DNA of 64,000 bases from the NCBI RefSeq assembly GCF_963576675.1, contig NC_088911.1:129955929-130019928 (forward strand), read 5' to 3'. The position numbers and the translations under genes are program-made. This document shows positions 57,917 through 64,000 of this stretch, piece after piece (the first letter of the stretch is position 1; every line of letters begins with the position of its first letter). The notes beneath the pieces were generated by a model, which was given only the letters and a program-made list of their open reading frames with translations, was not told the origin of the DNA and ran no database searches. Source of the stretch: Euphorbia lathyris (Eukaryota > Streptophyta > Magnoliopsida > Malpighiales > Euphorbiaceae).

Positions 57917-60114
57917 TCCTAGCTCTTTCCAGACTCTACATCAGGAAACTTCAGTTGATGCGATCATAGGCCTTCTCCAAATCCAACTTAAGAGCTACAA
58001 TGCGTTTCTTACCCTTCCTGATCTTCATAGTGTGGACCATCTCTTGGGCAATCACCACATTATCCATCATTTGTCTACCGGTCACAAAACTTCCCTGATT
58101 CTGACATATGATCTCAGGAAGAATGCAACAGATTCTATTGGCCACAATCTTTGTAACAGTTTTATAAAGAACATTACAAAGACTGATAGGTCTCATATGC
58201 AAAAAGGAAGTAGGCTTTTCAATTTTAGGAATCAGAACCAGAAGGGTTCTATTCACCAGCTATATATCCTGAGAACCATTAAAAACACCTATGATAAAAT
58301 TATAGATACCTTCCTTCACAGCCTCCCAATGCTTATGGTAAAAACCAGCAGGCAGGCCATCAATCCCAGGAGCTTTAGTAGCCCCAATACTAAAAATGGC
58401 TTAGTCTATTTCCTTCAGGGAGATAGGGTGAAAGGCATCCTGAATGCTATCCTCTACAATCATAGGAAAGGTAGCAACAGAGTGAGCCCTCTCCAGATGA
58501 ACAGGCTCCTCTTTAAACAGATCCTTATAGAACTCCAGGGCTAATTTCCGAATCTCCTCATCTTTATACACCCAATCACCATTAGAGTCCTTAATGGCAT
58601 CAATTCTGTTCCTCTGCCTTCTAATAATGGTAGAAAGATGGAAATACCTGGTATTACGATCCCCATCTCTTATCCAGGACTTCCTAGACTTTTGAAACCA
58701 AAGAAGCTCCTCCTGTCTGAGCACAGCTTCCAGCTCCTTCTGAAGGGTTATGAGGAGGCCATCCAAACTGTGATCAAACCTCACCTCCAACCTACACTGA
58801 ATGCCCTCCATCCTATTCAATAACTTATTTTTTCTTCTAATAATGTACCCAAAGACATTTCTATTCCACCCTAGCACATTATTCCTGAATCCTTCAGCAA
58901 CTTGAAGGACATTCGAGTGAGGTTTCCAATTATCATGAACGAAATCCTTAAACTTAGGATGAGACTCCCAAGCCAACTAATAACGGAACGGTCTCTCACC
59001 CCTAGGACGATTGCCTCTCAACAGCCTAAATAAAATAGGACAGTGATCCGAATGACGGAACGGGAGATTTAACACAAAACTCTCAGGAAAAGAAGTTTGA
59101 GCTAAAACATTAGCGTAAACCTTATCCAAACGAACAAAGGTACTGTTGCGCTTCCAAGTGAACTTATGACCAGAGGCCCCAAGATCAGAAAGCCCACATA
59201 AATCCATACTATTCTTATGGTGAAGGCAGCGATTAACATAATGATGCGAACCCCCTCTCTGATCACTCATAAAAGCAATATCATTAAAGTCACCCGCCAC
59301 AAACCAGGGCTCAGAAATACTGACACTCATAGAATAAAGAACCTCCCAAAGCCGTTTCCGATTGGCTAAAATAGGGTCAGTATACACCAGGGTAATTAAA
59401 AAAGGATTACTACCGGAGACACTCACTTTACAGTGAATAAACTACTTATCCATGCTAATAATATCAAAATGAACCCGATCTGGCTTATCCATGCTAATAA
59501 TATCAGTTTTTTTAATAAGTTGTGAAATCTCTTTTTTTTTCAAATGCTAAAAATTGTAACTTTTTCTAAAGTAGTTTTCCGAACTTTTAAAGAAAACGGT
59601 TTTGTGTTTATTAAATGTTACTTTTAAATGGGAAAAATGTTTTTAATGTATTGAAAAGCAATACTAAACGAATCCTAGTAGATTTACTTAAATGTTAATA
59701 ATTTGGTATATTGAAATAAAAGATAAGAAGTTTAATCCACCGTCATCGAAATAATTAAAGGAGATGTTTTTGTGAAAAATAAAATATGACCTTTTCACCC
59801 TCAAAGTTAATTTTTAATTGTTATTTTTACTATTTTCAAAATTCACTTTATAATTAATTTTTTTTTTACTTTTTCTTATAAAATGGACAAGTCAAAAGAA
59901 TACTAAGAATTAAATATAATAAGACTTTTTTAAGAGATTATTCATTTATTGATGGTAATTTAAATTAATAGTTATGCTTGATTGCGAAATGCGATATGTA
60001 TCCTTTTGTTTTCTATAATAATAATATAATATTATATATATTTATAAGTACAATATTTACCAGATTTATCATGATTAAACCCATTTCCATTTAAGTATTA
60101 TATAGCCAGAGATT

Positions 60115-60760
60115 GGAATGCTTATGTAGCCTTGCCATGTAGGGATTCTGTGCCGCCTGGAGCTGTGGGTTTGAACGCTGAGCTGAGGGTGGACAAAGCA
60201 GTTGATGGGTTGTAGGAATTCATCGCACCAATCATGAGGGAGCTACAACATGTTGGTAATGCTGCGACAGCATCTTGGAGGTCGCCACCTATGGGAGCAG
60301 TCAAATGTAATACGGATGTAGCATTGTTTCCGAATGAAAGATGCAACGGGCTAGGAGCAGTCATAAGGGATGAGTTAGGCCGGTTTCTTTTCGGGAGCAG
60401 TTGTTTAATTAAGGCAGTCAAGGAACCAAAGATTATAGAAGCACTTGCGGTACGTACATGTTTAAGTTGGCTAGCCAGCTAAAATTTTACACAAGTTGTT
60501 TTTGAATGGGACTCCAAATTAGTTGTTGAAGCAATCACTTCAATTCGGCAAAGATAATAGGGAGTTTGGTTCGATTATTCTAGACTGCAGGACCATCATC
60601 AACTCGCACCCTGGTTTTAAGTTTGTTTTAGTCCTCGTTTAGCAAATAGGGCCGCACATTTAGTGGCAAGGCGGCCTATTCCGATGCTAGCGATTGTTTT
60701 TTCAGTGTAATGCCTCCATGGCTTGAGAACATTATTCGTGAGGACGCTAGTCGTATTATT
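60115..60760 (+). pseudogene. RNase H (RVT_3) fragment of a LINE-like element
   Basis: Plus-strand frame gives KCNTDVALFPNERCNGLGAV then IRDELGRFLFGSSC, KEPKIIEALAVRTCLSW, a stop at 60481, then in frame VFEWDSKLVVEAI and, after further breaks, ANRAAHLVAR. These are the D-E-D blocks of plant LINE-type RNase H. Opposite orientation and a different sequence from the LINE at 49.9-59.5 kb, so a separate insertion. The gap 59514-60114 has no gene. Confidence 0.7.
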
Positions 60761-61017
60761 TAATGAAGTTACAGTTTTGGTCCCAAAAAAGTATTATAAT
60801 TAAACCCAATCCCATTTAAATCTATTAAAAAAATATTAATTTAGTATTTGACTGTTTAAATATCTACGTAACACTTTTTTTTCCTTCTTTTTGAAGAGAG
60901 AAAAACTCCATTATCATAATAGTATTGGAATCGACAAAATTAAAGATGTTACGTATTATATCCCTATCCGAAGTCATAAAGTCTTAATAGCATAGATGTA
61001 ACACTTCGATCTAATAC

Positions 61018-62484
61018 TGTTAAGCCCAAAATATACCTAAAATATCATCAATAATTACATCAATATTGCTACGAATTTATGCTATTTATACCTATTTAGA
61101 ATACTTTTACTCCCGAATATGTTTCTTTCATGCAAGGTACATAAATATTTGGTAAAATCCAAATAGGAGTAAAAGAGCTCAAAAATAGAAGAAAAGCCCT
61201 ACAAAAGGAGTCGAAGACGACGAAAATTAATAACGCCAAGTCGAGGACACGAACGAGAGCCGAAGAGGTGAAAAACGCTTCGTGCCGCGACCGCGGCCCC
61301 CAATATTCATGGTCGCGACACGCGTCCCTCAGCCCCTCCTTCCTTTCGTCCGAAGTACAAATTGTTGCTCCCCCATTCTCGGTACGAGCAGGAGTTTGAA
61401 GAAGCTTAGTTGCACACTTTCGTTTTCGACGAAACGCGATCGTTTAGGTGGATAAAGACGTCCTTTCACAATGGACATGACTCTCCACAACGGACACAAC
61501 ACTTCAATCACGACTCTTCAACATCTATAAATAAAGTATTGATTTGAGAGTTGAAATGATTATTGAGAGAGTTAGATTAGTGCAGAGTTTATGCAGAAAC
61601 TCTGACTCAGAAATGAGTTAGAGATTAGAATTTCATTTCTGTTCAAAGCAATATGATGTACACACATTGTTTATTCAATAATAACAAGTTTAGTAGCGTT
61701 TAGACATTGTTCCAGTTTAGTTTTCATTTTGGTAGTAGACCGACCCAGTCTCTATTACGAAGATTCAACGAGAAGATTGAGTAGAAGATCCGCCCCTGAG
61801 CCTGACAAACTCTAACGAAACCCAAGGAAAGGATTGATCAACCCATTCACTTGCAAGCCGTCGAATGTTTCCATGCTCCATGTTCTCTGTAAACTTGTAT
61901 CAATTTATATTTCATCTAATAAAGTTTGTTCTATTCGATAGATTTTTATGCAGCACTTATGGTAACCAATCCACTAAAGTGACTGCTGGTGTTTTCATTA
62001 AAACGTAGTTTAATTCAAAATCTTTACAAGGAAACTTTGTTGGACACTTAGGCAAATTATTATCTCGGTAGAGTTTTAATTTGGTTAAGGGCAATTATCC
62101 CGGATAAGGGTTTTGTCGTGTTCAAAGCCAATTAATTAGAGGTTCCGTCATTTATTTCATCTTTATAATTCGTACAAAGTTTAAAGTTGTTTTTTTTGCT
62201 TAATGCAAACAAATACATTCGTTTACTTTTCTAAAAAGTTCTAAAGTTCCTATCTTGCAAATTCATTCTTAAATCAGAATATTTTCTAACGTTTTCATAA
62301 ACTAACCTAATTCTCATTCTAGCAATTTCAAAACCAAAACCGATTAAACGATTTTTCCATATCATAAACCTAAAAGTAAATTTAACCGATTATAAATAAG
62401 TTTTGTTTAAAAAATGTTCCCTGTGGGATCGATATCTTTTATTACTACAAGCGTATACCGTGTACTTGCGGAAATCGCTCAACA
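61018..62484 (+). mobile_element. Solo LTR of a Ty3/gypsy-type element (TSD AATAC)
   Basis: 1467 bp starting TGTTAAGCCCAAAATATACC and ending GGAAATCGCTCAACA, flanked by AATAC on both sides (61013-61017 and 62485-62489). TATAAATA at 61526-61533 indicates plus orientation. The end region with TTCCCTGTGGGATCGATATC resembles plant Tat/Athila LTR ends. No internal region or second LTR. Confidence 0.88.
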
Positions 62485-62495
62485 AATACCATGTA

Positions 62496-62595
62496 GATAT
62501 TATCCGCTCTGGCCCAAATCCAACATATTGGGTCTCACGGCTTTAAAACGTCGTGAGGCCCAATATGTTGGATTTGGGCCAAAGCGGACAATATC
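62496..62595. repeat. Hairpin with 44-bp arms
   Basis: Arms 62496-62539 and 62552-62595 are reverse complements with three mismatches, around a 12-nt loop GCTTTAAAACGT. Core text GGCCCAAATCCAACATATTG. It is next to the solo LTR and belongs to the older repeat described above. Confidence 0.88.
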
Positions 62596-62888
62596 TTCAT
62601 GATATTGGACTAGAACAGTCAAGAATTCGAATGAATCATGACAAACCTATTAATTGGCGGAATTAAAAACACAGTAAAATGAATCTGTATTGTACATACT
62701 ATAAGTTGAGGGGCACTCGCGAATCGCATCTAAGAGTTCGTCAAAAATTAATATAAAATGTGTTGTTGAGTCCTAACGTAATTTCCAAGGACATTACTAG
62801 CTAATTTCTTTCCAAATTCATTTATCAACATTTATTTATTGATAAACAGATTCAAATAATTTTAGGTATCTACTGCATTAGGAATTTT

Positions 62889-63049
62889 CACATGCACATT
62901 AATGAGCAAGCGAATTTGCTCATTCACCGTTAGATATAGGCTTATTAAATTTAAGTCTCATGATGCTTTGAATCTCCACCTTAGGATTCTAATAAGCCTG
63001 GATCTAACCGTGAATGAACAAATTTTACATGTTCATTAAGGTGCATGTG
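62889..63049. mobile_element. Foldback MITE
   Basis: CACATGCACATTAATGAGCA, TTTGCTCATTCACCGTTAGAT and AGGCTTATTA on the left are inverted on the right as TAATAAGCCT, ATCTAACCGTGAATGAACAAA and TTCATTAAGGTGCATGTG. About 161 bp, arms of roughly 65-70 bp with mismatches. No coding. From 63050 to 64000 only AT-rich DNA without a gene. Confidence 0.7.
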
Positions 63050-64000
63050 ATCAAGACTGCCTACCACATTCGTATCTATCGTCATCTCTACTTTTTTTTA
63101 CTGAATTTTGTTGAAAATTTGTTAATAATATGGCCAATAAATTTTGGTCCGTTGGTAATTTTTTTTTTTTGGTTTTTTACTTAAAAGATGCTATATTCAG
63201 AGCATAACACTCATTTTGACCCGAAACCAAAACTTTAAAATCAATTAGGATTCTAAACTATCAAAATCATCAATTAGCTCATTGAATTAAGAAAAATCAT
63301 GAATTGTAAAATTAGAAAATGTAACTTATTTGATATATATAGACTGTAATAATATCTATATTGGCTCAAAATGGTTTGACAAAGAGAGTCTGAAATTTTT
63401 TACCTGAATGATTTTCGATGAAATTCAACTGATAATTTTTGTTTAAAATGAGAATCAATTAATGGTTTTTGCTTAATTTAAAAATTTGATTGATGATTTT
63501 GATAGTTTAACATTCTAATTGATTTCGAAGCTTTAGTTTGGAGAATTAAAATGACTAGTGTTATGTCTTATATTAAGATAAATTTTACACAATATAAGCA
63601 ACTCTTTTTTTCTTTTTCTTTTTTGGCCTATAAATAAAATATGTATGTTTTAATTATCAGACACACCGGAGTAATGTCAATGTTGGAATTAATGGCATCT
63701 TATCATTATACATAAATATAGTTTTTTTCATTTTTCTTTTTTGAAAAACTATATGCTATAGTTATTGAAGAGATAATCACTTTTTTTTTTAGTTATAAAA
63801 TGAGATATCACTTCTTGTGGCATAGAAATAAAATAGAATAAAACAAAATCAACCTTAATTAAACGTTATATAAAGACGTGAATTTGAGATCACTAGTTTA
63901 AGCGATTTGAACACCACTCAATCCAACCTTAATTAGTTATATTGTAACATTGATAGGTATTGTATATGAGAAAAACTAAAATTACAGGGGTAGATGTATT

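Larger units (their letters stand above)
49935..59426 (-). pseudogene. LINE ORF2: endonuclease, reverse transcriptase, RNase H (broken)
   Basis: In minus-strand order: AP-endonuclease C-terminal part 59426-58977 (FVAGDFNDI, FTWKRNSTFVRLDKVYAN, RHSDHCPILF); linker 58976-58401 (SWIRDGDRNTRYFH); RT 58256-57951 (LLVLIPKIEKP, RPISLCNVLYK, LEKAYDRIN), interrupted by the LTR element, continuing at 52184-51855 (GRGIRQGDPMSPFLF, catalytic FVDDVLIFLEG instead of the usual FADD) and 51825-51592 (YLGIPLHN); zinc-knuckle RVT domain 51333-50743 (WKTIWGLKVPYRIRSFLW); RNase H 50420-49935 (LNTDGSCLRDG, SAELWGI, ESDNQEAV, HIYREQNRVAD). Stops separate the parts, e.g. after RPFRY at about 58978 and TGA in place of Trp after DRIN at about 57949. 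Confidence 0.88.
49889..59497 (-). mobile_element. L1-type LINE, 5'-truncated, carrying a nested LTR element
   Basis: On the minus strand the element runs from about 59497 to a poly-A tail at about 49889-49898. The target duplication TAATATCAGTTTTTTT is at 49880-49895 and 59498-59513; the site reads ATT/AAAAAAA on the minus strand, as expected for L1 endonuclease nicking. ORF1 is absent. Near the 5' end a short duplication (CTTATCCATGCTAATAATAT at about 59448 and 59484) suggests an aberrant 5' junction. Confidence 0.8.
60997..62640 (+). repeat. Older LTR-like repeat split by a solo LTR
   Basis: If the insertion is removed, TGTAACACTTCGATCTAATA joins CCATGTAGATATTATCCGCT and then the hairpin. 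TGTAACA...GATATTGTCCGCTTTGGCCC is a phrase I know from many dicot LTR-like repeats. Right end not defined. Confidence 0.5.

Noticed and set aside
58032..58544. 170-codon plus-strand frame
   Set aside because: Antisense shadow of the LINE ORF2, whose minus-strand motifs are clear.

Overview
This is nuclear DNA from a flowering plant, most likely a eudicot. It is AT-rich, genes are split by GT-AG introns, protein families are plant ones (HAK/KUP potassium transporter, non-LEC1 NF-YB, plant CW-type zinc finger, PLS-type PPR, tryptophan synthase beta), and most of the rest is plant transposons. I cannot name the species. All calls rest on reading the sequence and on family knowledge; no database was searched.

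Layout. 1-5252 (+): the last exons of a HAK5-type high-affinity K+ transporter whose 5' end lies outside the window. 7808-13373 (+): a second, tandem HAK5-type copy that has its N-terminal exons but is broken (part of one exon replaced, a frameshift where an intron was lost, an in-frame stop). 13.4-20.1 kb: gene-free, with MITE-like inverted repeats and a G-poor segment that looks like a minus-strand LTR. 20121-20600 (-): an intact single-exon NF-YB transcription factor, flanked by a 265-bp tandem duplication and a triplicated ~150-bp unit. 21.3-30 kb: a SINE, a decayed Copia pol split by a 1.66-kb solo LTR (TSD ATCAC), and MITEs. 30.0-31.9 kb (+): a decayed PPR gene with an internal ~450-bp duplication. 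32.75-33.8 kb (-): a broken 3' part of a tryptophan synthase beta gene that keeps its introns. 34.2-44.95 kb (-): a CW-type zinc-finger gene whose fifth coding exon is split by a structurally complete, apparently very young Ty3/gypsy chromovirus (35683-41181, 1572-residue gag-pol, near-identical LTRs, TSD ACAGC). 45-49 kb: gene-free. 49.9-59.5 kb (-): a 5'-truncated L1-type LINE whose reverse transcriptase is split by a non-coding 5.67-kb LTR element (52249-57916, TSD TCCTA). 60.1-60.8 kb: a plus-strand RNase H remnant. 61018-62484: another solo LTR (TSD AATAC), inserted into an older repeat with a 44-bp-arm hairpin. 62.6-64 kb: gene-free apart from a foldback MITE.

Functionally, only the NF-YB gene is complete in this window; HAK copy A may be functional but cannot be judged without its 5' part. 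Everything else is a pseudogene or a mobile element. The window is mainly a record of nested insertions whose relative order can be read from target-site duplications: LINE before the non-coding LTR element, Copia before the ATCAC solo LTR, CW gene before the chromovirus. I found no convincing undescribed multigene system. The most notable items are the young chromovirus in a chromatin-reader gene, the tandem HAK5 pair in two states of decay, and several strong inverted repeats that could fold as RNA.
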